A DNA stretch of 64,000 nt from a bacterium (GTDB taxonomy: Bacteria; Electryoneota; RPQS01), in the NCBI GenBank assembly GCA_036504735.1, contig DASXUQ010000005.1, forward strand, positions 589,377 to 653,376, written 5' to 3'. A program made the position numbers and the translations under genes. Below are positions 35,263-43,732 of the stretch, piece by piece; positions within the stretch are counted from its first letter, which is position 1; every line of letters starts with the position of its first letter. Under the pieces are notes generated by a model. The model saw nothing but the letters and a program-made list of their open reading frames with translations, was not told where the DNA came from and searched no databases.

Positions 35263-37334
35263 CTTTTCTTAATGCCATCTGGGCGGCGCTCGCCCTCGGC
35301 CTCGCGCCGATCCTGATTCACCTTCTGATGCGCCAGCGCTACAAGAAGGTGGACTTTCCCACGTTGCGATTCCTGCGGGAACTACAGCGCCAGAAAATGC
35401 GGCAGCTCCGCTTCCGGCAGATCCTGTTGCTTATTCTGCGCACCCTCGCGGTGCTGTTCCTCGTGTTGGCCATAATGCGGCCCGTGCTGAAATCCACGGC
35501 GGGAATTCTGCCCGGCGGACAGGCCCGCACCACTGCCATTCTCATTCTGGATCGTTCCGCGTCCATGCAGACGGAGACTCCGGACGGTACCCGTTTCCGG
35601 CAGATGCAGACCCGCGCGCAGGAGATTCTGGCCGCACTGCGGGATGGCGATGACGCCCAGATTATCTGGGCCGATGACAATCCCGAACGGTTCCCCGAAG
35701 CGCCCACCGCGCAGATCCGTCTGCTGCGCGAAGCGATTGTAGATGCCCACCCCACGGAGCGCGGCGGCAATCTGGTTAAGGCTTTTCAGCAGGCGCGGCA
35801 AAGCATCGGAGCCTCGCAGAACCTGCACAAAGAAGTCTATGTTCTTTCCGATCTGAGCCTCAGCGCCTGGCCCGAAAAGCTGCCCGAGGCGCAGTTGCTG
35901 CCCAAGGATGTGCGGCTCTTCCTGCTGCCCGCCGGCGGATCGGCGCCGCGCAATATCGGTGTGACGGAAGCCTCCATCGTCTCGCGGATTATCACCCCGG
36001 GACGGCCCGTGGACGTGCAGTTTACCGTGCGCAACTCGGGAACTGCTCCGGCGACAGATCGCATTGTGAGCGTCTATGCCGGCGGCCGCCGCGTGGCGCA
36101 AACCCGCGTGACGCTTGCTCCCGGTGAGGCGCGCCAGCAGGATATCCGTTTCGTGCCCGATTCCCCCGGTGATCAGGTCGGCTCGGTGCGGATTGAAGAG
36201 GCCGATGATTTTCCCGCCGATGACCAGCGCAACTTCGTGCTGCGAGTCCCCGCGAACCTGCATGTGGCAGTCGTCGGCAGCGACGGCCCCGCGCGCACGC
36301 TTACGGCTCTTGCGCTGAATCCTTCCGCCGATCCGGCCTCCTTTGTGAACGTGAAAGTCGGCACTCCTGCCGCGCTGGAGTCCGACGACTGGACCACGTT
36401 AGACGCGATTGTGCTGGTGGATGCCGCCGGTTTCAGCGGCAATTTTCCGGCGCGGCTCCGCAGCTATGTGGAAGGCGGCAAGGGAGTGCTGATTATTCCC
36501 GGACCGCAGACCGATATGCGCGAATCTTCCGCATGGCTGGCAACCCTCGGCCTGCCTTCACCCGGTGACGTGTGGCAGGGACCGAGTGCCGCGCGCTGGA
36601 CTCACGTCGACCTGCAGCATCCGCTGTTTGAAGGCCTGTTTCAGGAGAAGCCTGCAAGCATTTCTCCGGATCTGTCGAAGATCATCCGCGTCGCACCCAC
36701 AACCACGGCCACGGAAGTCATCGCCACCTCCGCCGGTGTTCCGTTTTTGCTCGAGGCCCGGGCCGGACGCGGCCGCGCGTTACTAATGACCAGTTCCCCC
36801 GATCCATCGTGGTCCACCCTCTACCGCAGCGGCATTTTCCCGCCGCTCATGGTCAGTGGCGTCGCCTATCTTTCGGGCATCGGCACATCCGGTGTGGACT
36901 ATCAGTTGACGGCAGGCGTCCCGGCGCAGATTCAGTTCAACGGCGCTCCGGGAGATCAGCGGTTTGAACTCCGCGGGGATCAAACCGTTTCGCCCGCGGT
37001 CGAATCCGCTCCCGCCGGTTTTCAGGTGAAGATTCCCCCGCTGGACAAACCCGGCGCGTATGAACTCTGGCAGGGCAACCGGCGCTTGGCTTCGGTGGCG
37101 GTGAACACTCCGCCGCGCGAATCCGAGTTGCAGCCCGCTCCCGAATCCAGTTACCGCAACATTCTGGGCGGACAGATCACCTTCCTCGGTGAACGCGCCA
37201 ATGTGCAGACGGCGATACTGGAAGGCCGCTTTGGACGCGAACTGTGGAAGCTCTGCCTCTACATTGCCCTTGCGCTGCTTATCGCCGAAATGCTTATCGC
37301 TCGCGTCGGAAAGCGCGAGGTTGCGCCGGCTTGA
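35259..37334 (+). CDS. BatA/von Willebrand factor A-like membrane protein
   Basis: 691 residues. The N-terminal BatA domain has two membrane helices (WAALALGLAPILIHLLM and ILLLILRTLAVLFLVLAIM) separated by a basic loop. A VWA domain follows with a metal-site-like LDRSASMQT (about residue 98). The middle is Ig-like (CARDB type), and a glutamine amidotransferase-like part lies at about 330-500. A C-terminal helix (LCLYIALALLIAEMLIA) anchors the other end. Such proteins occur widely in FCB bacteria; their exact role is not settled. It is translationally coupled to gmhA. Confidence 0.85.
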   Translation: MTFLNAIWAALALGLAPILIHLLMRQRYKKVDFPTLRFLRELQRQKMRQLRFRQILLLILRTLAVLFLVLAIMRPVLKSTAGILPGGQARTTAILILDRSASMQTETPDGTRFRQMQTRAQEILAALRDGDDAQIIWADDNPERFPEAPTAQIRLLREAIVDAHPTERGGNLVKAFQQARQSIGASQNLHKEVYVLSDLSLSAWPEKLPEAQLLPKDVRLFLLPAGGSAPRNIGVTEASIVSRIITPGRPVDVQFTVRNSGTAPATDRIVSVYAGGRRVAQTRVTLAPGEARQQDIRFVPDSPGDQVGSVRIEEADDFPADDQRNFVLRVPANLHVAVVGSDGPARTLTALALNPSADPASFVNVKVGTPAALESDDWTTLDAIVLVDAAGFSGNFPARLRSYVEGGKGVLIIPGPQTDMRESSAWLATLGLPSPGDVWQGPSAARWTHVDLQHPLFEGLFQEKPASISPDLSKIIRVAPTTTATEVIATSAGVPFLLEARAGRGRALLMTSSPDPSWSTLYRSGIFPPLMVSGVAYLSGIGTSGVDYQLTAGVPAQIQFNGAPGDQRFELRGDQTVSPAVESAPAGFQVKIPPLDKPGAYELWQGNRRLASVAVNTPPRESELQPAPESSYRNILGGQITFLGERANVQTAILEGRFGRELWKLCLYIALALLIAEMLIARVGKREVAPA

Positions 37335-37357
37335 GTTCCGCGTCAGCGTTGAAATGC

Positions 37358-37392
37358 AGCGGGCCCCGATCCTCGGAGCCCGCTTTGTTTTT
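37358..37392 (+). terminator. Terminator after the BatA-like gene
   Basis: A 7-bp stem (37358-37364 with 37378-37384) with an inner CCGA/TCGG stem, followed by TTTGTTTTT. It separates this gene from the convergent BNR-like gene. Confidence 0.85.
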
Positions 37393-37394
37393 GT

Positions 37395-38900
37395 CTATCG
37401 CACAAGCAGCAACCGCCGCGTGAGGTGCGGCGAACCGCGCAGCGACACCCAGTACGGCCCGGATGCCAGACCCGATAAGTCGAGCGGTATCGTACTCTGG
37501 CCTGCGGGTAGAAAGCCCATGTGCCTTACGAAAACCGTTCTGCCCGTAATATCGGTGACCATCATCGCCACACTCGCGGCATGATCCAACGTCAGTGGCA
37601 GAATCGTCGTGCCATTGAACGGATTTGGAAAATTCTGCCCAAGGAAGATACGGGATGGTTTTGCAACATCCGCTGGTTGCACAGACATGCCGCGCCACGA
37701 TGCGTCATACATCACATCCGTGTCTCCCAGCGGAAAACGCGCCGCCCACAGCGCCGTCGCCCCAAGATGTCCCGCCGCCGCGCACAGGCCTCCGTCGCGC
37801 ACTGCCGCGCCGGTTTCGCAGAGCGGCGTTGGCCCGCTGAGGGTCCACGGCGTGGCCACGTCCCCTCCTCGCACCAGCACTGTCGCCGCTTCATCCACTC
37901 CGTTATCACACAGATAGAAGATGTTGAAGGCCGACCCGTCGTCGCTCATGATGACCTTGGGAGAATGCTCATCGGCCATGCTGTCGGTGATCGCCATGGC
38001 CGGAGAGAAGCTCACTCCGCCATCGGGAGAGTAGCTCAAAAAAAGGTCCCGCTGGCTGCTGGCGTTGACCCGCCGCGAGTACACCAGCACAACCATGTTG
38101 CCGTAGGCGGCCAGCGACGGTTCGCGCTGCGCATAACCGGCGTCGTCCACAGCGGTGCTGTCCCCCCATGTAACGCCTTCATCACCGCTCGTAAAGATCC
38201 GGATCTCTTCGGGAATGGATCCGGGCCGGTCCACGGTCGCCGCCACAATGAGCCGCTCTTCTCCACCGGACCATGACGCAGTCACATCAATCCCGTCGGG
38301 AATGGCATCCGGGCTGTCGAAGGAGCACAGAGACCGCGTCGGTTGAAATGTGGCGCCGCGATCCTGTGTCTGGGCAAACCATAGGGAGTAGTGATTGGTT
38401 TGCGGAGCCCGCTCGATCCAGGCCAAGTTCACATAGGGGTCACCCAGTTGAGCGGCTTCATCATTCATCATCGCCGACGCGACGACGTGCCCGCTGCACT
38501 CCGCCGCCACCGTGCACTGCACCGCCGTGTGCCAGTTGTTCGCTCGTGGTGTGAAGCGATAGAGACTCTTCGCAGCTGATGCGCCGCTCAAGAACACGTA
38601 CTGAAACTGCCGGTCTGCGGCAGCCCTGATCCTCGGGCTCGGGATCGGCGCAGGCAGGGTGTCGCACACGCTCCAACTGGCGCCATCGTCGGTAGACGTT
38701 TTCATGCAAAGAATCGCTTCATCCGAGACGCAAAGCGCCCGCAGGGTCCGTCCTGCGGGCGTAATGATTACAGCGGGATCACGTTCATTGCCGGAGGTAG
38801 CGAACAGCGGCATGTCACCTGACCAGTCGAGGGACTGCGCCGCGGCGAGCGCGCAAAGTGCAAGCAGTGTGCAGGTTGTTACTGTCCGGCGAACCCACAT
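37395..38900 (-). CDS. Secreted BNR/sialidase-like beta-propeller protein with type IX-like sorting domain
   Basis: 501 residues. The signal peptide TTCTLLALCALAAAQ ends near residue 21. The middle has BNR-type Asp-box repeats (STDDGASWSV, TQDRGATFQP, SGDEGVTWGD, SPDGGVSFSP), typical for a propeller fold. The last about 80 residues (NFPNPFNGTTILPL...LPAGQSTIPLDLSGLASGPYWV...LLLVR) are a FlgD-Ig/type IX sorting domain. Sialidase activity is not supported, because no catalytic set is recognisable. A strong ribosome site (GGAGG) precedes the ATG at 38900. Confidence 0.85.
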   Translation of the reverse strand: MWVRRTVTTCTLLALCALAAAQSLDWSGDMPLFATSGNERDPAVIITPAGRTLRALCVSDEAILCMKTSTDDGASWSVCDTLPAPIPSPRIRAAADRQFQYVFLSGASAAKSLYRFTPRANNWHTAVQCTVAAECSGHVVASAMMNDEAAQLGDPYVNLAWIERAPQTNHYSLWFAQTQDRGATFQPTRSLCSFDSPDAIPDGIDVTASWSGGEERLIVAATVDRPGSIPEEIRIFTSGDEGVTWGDSTAVDDAGYAQREPSLAAYGNMVVLVYSRRVNASSQRDLFLSYSPDGGVSFSPAMAITDSMADEHSPKVIMSDDGSAFNIFYLCDNGVDEAATVLVRGGDVATPWTLSGPTPLCETGAAVRDGGLCAAAGHLGATALWAARFPLGDTDVMYDASWRGMSVQPADVAKPSRIFLGQNFPNPFNGTTILPLTLDHAASVAMMVTDITGRTVFVRHMGFLPAGQSTIPLDLSGLASGPYWVSLRGSPHLTRRLLLVR

Positions 38901-38947
38901 CGTTCCGCCTCCAGATTTTCTGAATCGTACATCGACTCAAAATCGAA

Positions 38948-38967
38948 CCCGGCGACGCAGCGCCGGG
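38948..38967 (-). terminator. Hairpin between asd and the BNR-like gene
   Basis: A perfect 7-bp GC stem (38948-38954 with 38961-38967) and a 6-base loop. On the minus strand it is followed by TTCGATTTTG, a weak T tract, so it may be a terminator for asd. Confidence 0.55.
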
Positions 38968-38976
38968 CTCACACCA

Positions 38977-39954
38977 TCAGTCCTTGAATAGCTCCATCAG
39001 AATCTGCACGGCATTGGACGCGGCCCCTTTGCGCAGATTATCACCCACCGCCCAGAACTGCAGCCAGTGCGGATCATCGCGGTGAATCCGCAGGCGGCTG
39101 ACAAACACATTCTGCTGCCCCGCAATCTCCAGGGGCGTACGGTAATCATTCGCCTGATAGGTCATTCCCGGCATGGCGCTCAGCACCGCTTCAATCTGCC
39201 CGCGTGATGCCGTTCGCTCGCATTGCACCGTTACCGCCGCCGAATGTCCGACGCGCACCGGCACGCGGACCGTCGTAGTGAACACGGTCATCTGTGGCCT
39301 GCCGAGAATCTTCTTCAGCTCCTCGACGACCTTGCGCTCTTCGTCGCACATTCCATCTTCATCGAACGGGCCGATTTGCGGAAACACATTGTGCGCGATC
39401 CGCCTCGGGTAGACCCGCGGTGCATGCGCGCCGTCTTCCAGTTCCGCATCGAGTTCGGCCAGTGCATCCTGTCCCGAACCGGAGACCGATTGGTAGGTGT
39501 CCACGATGGCCGTTTTCAATCCCAGCAGCCTGTCGAGTGCCGCCATCGGCAGCACCACCACACTGGCCGAGCAGTTCGGATTCGACACCAGATTCCGGTG
39601 CGCCGACAGTGTGTCCCCGTTAATTTCGGGAATCACCAGCGGCACCTCCTCGTTCATCCGGAACTCCGCCGAGTGATCGATCACCGTGACTCCCGCCCGG
39701 GTAAACTGCGGAGCCCACTCCCGCGAAATCTGCTTGGACGTCGCAAAAATCGCCGCATCCACACCGTTGGGAACGCCGTCCAGTTTTTCCAGCGGCAGCG
39801 CGCCGCCGTTGAACGCCACCATCTTTCCCGCGGATCCGTCGGAGGCAAAAAGCCGCAACGACGTCAGCGGGATCTGCCACTCGGTCAGGACGTCCAGCGT
39901 GGTCCGTCCCACAAGTCCCGTGGCACCCACAATGGCAAGGCGAATCGGTTTCAA
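38977..39954 (-). CDS. asd: Aspartate-semialdehyde dehydrogenase
   Basis: Second step of the aspartate family pathway (lysine, methionine, threonine and diaminopimelate); 325 residues. It shows the NADP-binding GATGLVGRTTLDVL, the active-site Cys in NPNCSAS, TYQSVSGSGQ and RVPVRVGHSAAV. The start is TTG at 39954 (LKPIRLAIVG) with GGAG upstream; it overlaps the previous gene's stop as TTGA, and a longer frame lacks family support. Confidence 0.95.
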   Translation of the reverse strand: MKPIRLAIVGATGLVGRTTLDVLTEWQIPLTSLRLFASDGSAGKMVAFNGGALPLEKLDGVPNGVDAAIFATSKQISREWAPQFTRAGVTVIDHSAEFRMNEEVPLVIPEINGDTLSAHRNLVSNPNCSASVVVLPMAALDRLLGLKTAIVDTYQSVSGSGQDALAELDAELEDGAHAPRVYPRRIAHNVFPQIGPFDEDGMCDEERKVVEELKKILGRPQMTVFTTTVRVPVRVGHSAAVTVQCERTASRGQIEAVLSAMPGMTYQANDYRTPLEIAGQQNVFVSRLRIHRDDPHWLQFWAVGDNLRKGAASNAVQILMELFKD

Positions 39955-40235
39955 CGGTTTCTCTCTCCGAAAATAATCAGCAGTCCCAGCGCCATAACCG
40001 CAATCGGCCAGATGTCCACACGCTCCAGCCATTCCACGCCGGAATTCTTCCCCAGCCAGATCAGCCCCAGGATCAGCAGCAAGATACCCACAAAAACGCG
40101 AGCCAGACTGTTTCGCGGCCGCCGTACAGGTTCCGTGTCTCCGGCAGCCTCGTGCACGATACGATTCGTCAACGCATCATCAAGCCTGCGCTCGAGATCG
40201 CTCATGCGGTGTTCCAACGATTCCAGATCACTCAT
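39951..40235 (-). CDS. Small membrane protein with LiaF-like transmembrane part
   Basis: 94 residues. The N-terminal 35 residues are charged and heptad-like (SDLESLEHRMSDLERRLDDAL), probably a short coiled coil. Two hydrophobic helices follow (VFVGILLLILGLIWLG and WPIAVMALGLLIIF), a spacing seen in LiaI/LiaF-type membrane domains. Function is unknown. It lies between selD (33 bases) and asd (TTGA overlap). Confidence 0.7.
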   Translation of the reverse strand: MSDLESLEHRMSDLERRLDDALTNRIVHEAAGDTEPVRRPRNSLARVFVGILLLILGLIWLGKNSGVEWLERVDIWPIAVMALGLLIIFGERNR

Positions 40236-40268
40236 GGCATCCGCTCCCGTGATTGGTGAAGATACCCG

Positions 40269-41318
40269 TTAATCGGACAGTCGAATCTTGTGCCCGGCCG
40301 TCACTGACCCCACAACCGCCGCCGCCGTGACGCCGGCCTTGTGTAATTCTTCCACCGCACTGCCCGCCTGCTTGTGCGGCAGTGCAGCCAGTAATCCACC
40401 GGAAGTCTGGGCGTCGTAGAGTAGCCACACCGTGCGTTCATCCGCGCCCACACTCTCCTCAACCAACGCTTCGTAATACCGCTTGTTGGCGAACGTCCCG
40501 CCGGGAAATTTTCCGCTCTCGGCAAGGCTCAGCGCGGCACGGTAGAACGGAAAGTCGCTCAGGCGGAATTCCATACCGACCTTCGACGCCACGGCGATTT
40601 CCGACGCATGCCCAATCAGGCCATTGCCCGTAATGTCCGTGCACGCGTGCACTTCAAAATGGGCAAGGGTCTCTGCCGCGACCTTGTTCAGGGTCTTCAT
40701 TCCCGCAATTGCATCCGTCGCCTCGGCCACAGCCACCGTTTCGTTCTTCAGCGAGGTGGTGATAATCCCCGTGCCCAGCGGCTTGGTGAGAATCAACGCG
40801 TCGCCGACCTTCGCGCCTTCATTGGTCCAGTATTTCCCGGGCTGCACGATACCTGTGACCACCAGGCCGTATTTCGGCTCCTGATCGTCGATGGTATGTC
40901 CGCCGACAATGGCAATGCCTGCTTCCATGGCCTTTTCCGCGCCGCCGCGCAGCACCGCATTCCACAGCTCCGCCGGATATTTGCGCGGAAAGCAGCAGAC
41001 GTTCAGTGCGAACAACGGACGCCCGTTCATCGCGTACACATCGCTCAGGGAATTGGCCGCGGCAATCGCGCCGTAATCGTAGGCGTCATCCACCACCGGC
41101 GTGAAAAAGTCCACCGTCTGCAGCAGCAGCTCACCTGAGGGCAGCCGGTACACCGAGGCATCATCCTTATGCGAAAACCCGACGACGAGGTTCGCATCGG
41201 GATGAACGGGAAGACCGTCGAGAATCCGATCCAGCTCCGCTGGATCCAGTTTCGACGCTCAACCCGCGCAACGCACGAGATGCGTCAGCTTAGTGAGTTC
41301 GTCTTTTGTGTACGCCAT
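40269..41318 (-). CDS. selD: Selenide, water dikinase, itself a selenoprotein (UGA at codon 20)
   Basis: Makes selenophosphate, the selenium donor for selenocysteine; 349 residues. From ATG 41318 the frame reads MAYTKDELTKLTHLVRCAG, then UGA (41261-41259), then ASKLDPAELDRILDGLP. The catalytic motif of E. coli SelD is AGCGCK; here U takes the place of Cys17 and Lys23 that of Lys20. The rest is standard (TVDFFTPVVDD, GGHTIDDQEPKYG, TKPLGTGI, DAQTSGGLLAALP). A perfect SECIS-like stem is at 41228-41246. The 5' part overlaps the end of the upstream slt gene by 29 bases. Without Sec reading, callers begin at a GTG near 41153 and miss the active site. Confidence 0.95.
41228..41246 (-). promoter_or_regulatory. 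SECIS element in the selD mRNA
   Basis: In the transcript GAUCCAGC pairs perfectly with GCUGGAUC around a GGA loop. The loop begins 20 nt after the UGA and has G at its first position, as in known bacterial SECIS elements. A further stem CGUCGA/UCGACG can form around it. Confidence 0.8.
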
Positions 41319-43542
41319 AGGCAGCACGAGGCTTTCGTTGTGGAGCCGGCGATTCCGCCGGCGTGTTCAACTGCAAAGTAGTCACGATGTCCGGATACAA
41401 GCGGCGGTACGCGGCCGCATGCTCGATATTCCGCTTCACATACATCCGGGTTTCGCGATAGGGAATATGCTCGATAAAATCGTCGCGGTCCTGCGAATGG
41501 AATTCGGACGCCCAGGATTGCGCCGCGGACGGACCCGCATTGTACGCGGCAAGGATCAGCACGGAATCGCCGCGGAAATCGGCAAACAGCCGCGAAAGGT
41601 GCGCGACGCCGATCTGCAGATTGTAGTCCGGATCGCGCAGTTTCCGCGCCGCATAGCCGATGCCGAGGCTGCGGCATTCCATGTACGCCGTTTTGGGCAT
41701 AAGCTGCATCAGTCCCGTCGCCCCTGCCGGGCTGACAATGCCTTCTTCAAAATGGCTTTCCTGGCAGATCAGGCCAAATACAAAATAGGGGTCGAGATGG
41801 TACTGCGAGGCCAGCCGGACGATTTGCGGATCGAAGTCCAGCGGGTAGGAGACCGCATTGAACGCCGCCGGGCGCGAGCCTGCGGTGCGAAGATACGTTC
41901 CCAGTTCCGTAAGCACCACCCGCCACGCCGCCATGCGCTGCCCCTGCCATAGCAGAAACTGCGCCTTCCACCAGGGCAGTCCGTTCGCTTCCGGCATCTC
42001 TTTGATAGCCCACGGCAATTCCCGCAGCGAAAACTCCGGAATGCGCATGGCGGCCAGCAGCGCGAACTTCTTGCAATGCTCACCGCCCGCTTCCCACACA
42101 TCGTCGAGACTCGGACAGGCCAGAGGATGCTGCTCGATCACTACGGAGTCCGGCTTTACAGGTGCAATAATCGCGTTGTAGGAATACGGGAAGCGGCTCT
42201 GCAGCAGTGCCCAGTTCTGCCGGGCTTCCGCTTTGTGCCCTGCCTTGGTCGCGGAGCGCGCCAGCCAGTAGAGAGCCGCCGGAGCATAATCGGCATTCTC
42301 GTTGTAATCGTACAGACTCTGGTATGCCTTCTCCGCCTCGGCGAAATGCCCCCCGTCCCACAGGGCCCGGCCCAGTTTCCACAGGCAGTCTGCCTCTACC
42401 CCGGTGCCTTTGCTGACCGTCTGCCAGTGCTGATACGTATTTACCGCTTCCTGCGGGCGATTACGGTCCAGTTGCAGCGTTCCCAGCAAATCCAGCGCCT
42501 TGCCGGCAATGTCCAAGTCTCCGGTCTGGCTTCCGGCCTCGGTCAATGCCGGAATCGCTTCGGCGTCCCGGTCAATCAGGTAAGCCGAGCGTCCAAGATA
42601 GTAGTTTGCCTTATAGCGAAATTCGCTCTGCGGAAAACTGGTCAGAAACGCCTGAAGCGTCTCGATAGCATCACGGTGGTGGGAGAGCGCATTCTCGAAC
42701 CGGCCCTTGTAAAACCTCAGCACCTCTTCGATCTGCCGCGGCTGGATGCTCTTCAATTCCCGTTCGATGCGTTCCAGCCCCAGCGCGTACTGTTTGCGCT
42801 GATCCATGGCGCCGAATTCGCGTTCCCGTTCATCGGATGTTTCCATCCGGGGGTTGTGCCCGAACCGCTTCGCGTAACCGTCGAGCAAGGTGCGAACCCG
42901 GCTGCCCTCCCCGCTCAACGGGGCAAGGACATAGGCCCTCCAGAGCGCGTCCACCGCCTCGTCGTGCCTCCCCAGCATGGCCAGAGTCTGACCGCGCACG
43001 AATTCGATATGCTGCCGGTCGTCCGTATCGGCGCGAAACCGGCTGTACTGCACCGTATGGCCGAGGCAATCGTCCAGCATGCCCTTTTCGAACTCATGAT
43101 CGGCAAGCTGGTAGAGTGCATCCGGACACAGCGCCGACGTCGTATCGTCCGCCAGTTTTTTCCACTGTTCCATCGCCAACGCGTCCTGCCCGGCGTGGTT
43201 CAGCGCGTCGGCTCGCAGCCAAAGCGCATAATCAGCCAGATTCGCCGGCACTCCCAGATCCAGAAACACCGGCACGCTGCCGTAGTCTCCGCCCGAAGAA
43301 GCCCGCCACGCCAGCAGAAAGTTCGCCATCTGTTCCGCGCAGCCACGGCCTTCGCCTCCCACGTCCATCAGAGTATCGTGCGCCGCCTTGGCTTCGCCGC
43401 TTTCCACCAGACTCCAGTATGTGGCAAAGCGGGCGGAATCCTCAGAAAGAAAACCGCCGAAACAGACTCCGGCATGGCTAAGAGTGGTAACCAGCAGCAG
43501 AAAAGCGGTAACGCCCAGCGGGCGGAAGATCCAGCGTTGCAT
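41290..43542 (-). CDS. slt: Soluble lytic murein transglycosylase with TPR-type repeats
   Basis: Periplasmic peptidoglycan lyase, 750 residues from ATG 43542. The signal peptide (RPLGVTAFLLLVTTLSHAG) is followed by a long helical solenoid with TPR-like repeats (about residues 60-520) and a C-terminal SLT domain. The catalytic Glu is in LICQESHF, with SPAGATGLMQLMP and AAYNAGPSAA nearby. The tail is basic. The length and build match Slt70-type enzymes. The 3' end overlaps the start of selD by 29 bases. Confidence 0.9.
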   Translation of the reverse strand: MQRWIFRPLGVTAFLLLVTTLSHAGVCFGGFLSEDSARFATYWSLVESGEAKAAHDTLMDVGGEGRGCAEQMANFLLAWRASSGGDYGSVPVFLDLGVPANLADYALWLRADALNHAGQDALAMEQWKKLADDTTSALCPDALYQLADHEFEKGMLDDCLGHTVQYSRFRADTDDRQHIEFVRGQTLAMLGRHDEAVDALWRAYVLAPLSGEGSRVRTLLDGYAKRFGHNPRMETSDEREREFGAMDQRKQYALGLERIERELKSIQPRQIEEVLRFYKGRFENALSHHRDAIETLQAFLTSFPQSEFRYKANYYLGRSAYLIDRDAEAIPALTEAGSQTGDLDIAGKALDLLGTLQLDRNRPQEAVNTYQHWQTVSKGTGVEADCLWKLGRALWDGGHFAEAEKAYQSLYDYNENADYAPAALYWLARSATKAGHKAEARQNWALLQSRFPYSYNAIIAPVKPDSVVIEQHPLACPSLDDVWEAGGEHCKKFALLAAMRIPEFSLRELPWAIKEMPEANGLPWWKAQFLLWQGQRMAAWRVVLTELGTYLRTAGSRPAAFNAVSYPLDFDPQIVRLASQYHLDPYFVFGLICQESHFEEGIVSPAGATGLMQLMPKTAYMECRSLGIGYAARKLRDPDYNLQIGVAHLSRLFADFRGDSVLILAAYNAGPSAAQSWASEFHSQDRDDFIEHIPYRETRMYVKRNIEHAAAYRRLYPDIVTTLQLNTPAESPAPQRKPRAAYGVHKRRTH

Positions 43543-43649
43543 GACTACTAAAGTACGGATTTGCCAAGAGAATTTCAAATGCCGACCGTGTTTATGGTGC
43601 GCTAAAGTAGTGAGCGGGAAGGGATATTCTCTTATGTGGAGATAGACAC

Positions 43650-43678
43650 TTGAAAGTTCCGTCAAGAATGGTTATTTT
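43650..43678 (+). promoter_or_regulatory. Promoter of the OB-fold/PorV/HhH operon
   Basis: TTGAAA (43650-43655), a 17-bp spacer, TATTTT (43673-43678), about 55 bases before the ATG at 43733. It sits in the 190-base divergent gap (43543-43732) shared with slt. Confidence 0.65.
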
Positions 43679-43732
43679 TAGTCTCTTCATCCACTCAACT
43701 GGCCGTGAACCCCACCGCGCCCCTCTCCCCCT

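Noticed and set aside
37395-38900. True sialidase
   Set aside because: Asp-box repeats are present, but no catalytic Arg triad or Tyr/Glu set can be recognised; only a propeller is supported.
33930-41318. UGA as a reassigned sense codon throughout the genome
   Set aside because: Many genes here end at UGA, including all ATGA, GTGA and TTGA overlaps, so UGA is a normal stop; only the two Sec sites are read through.
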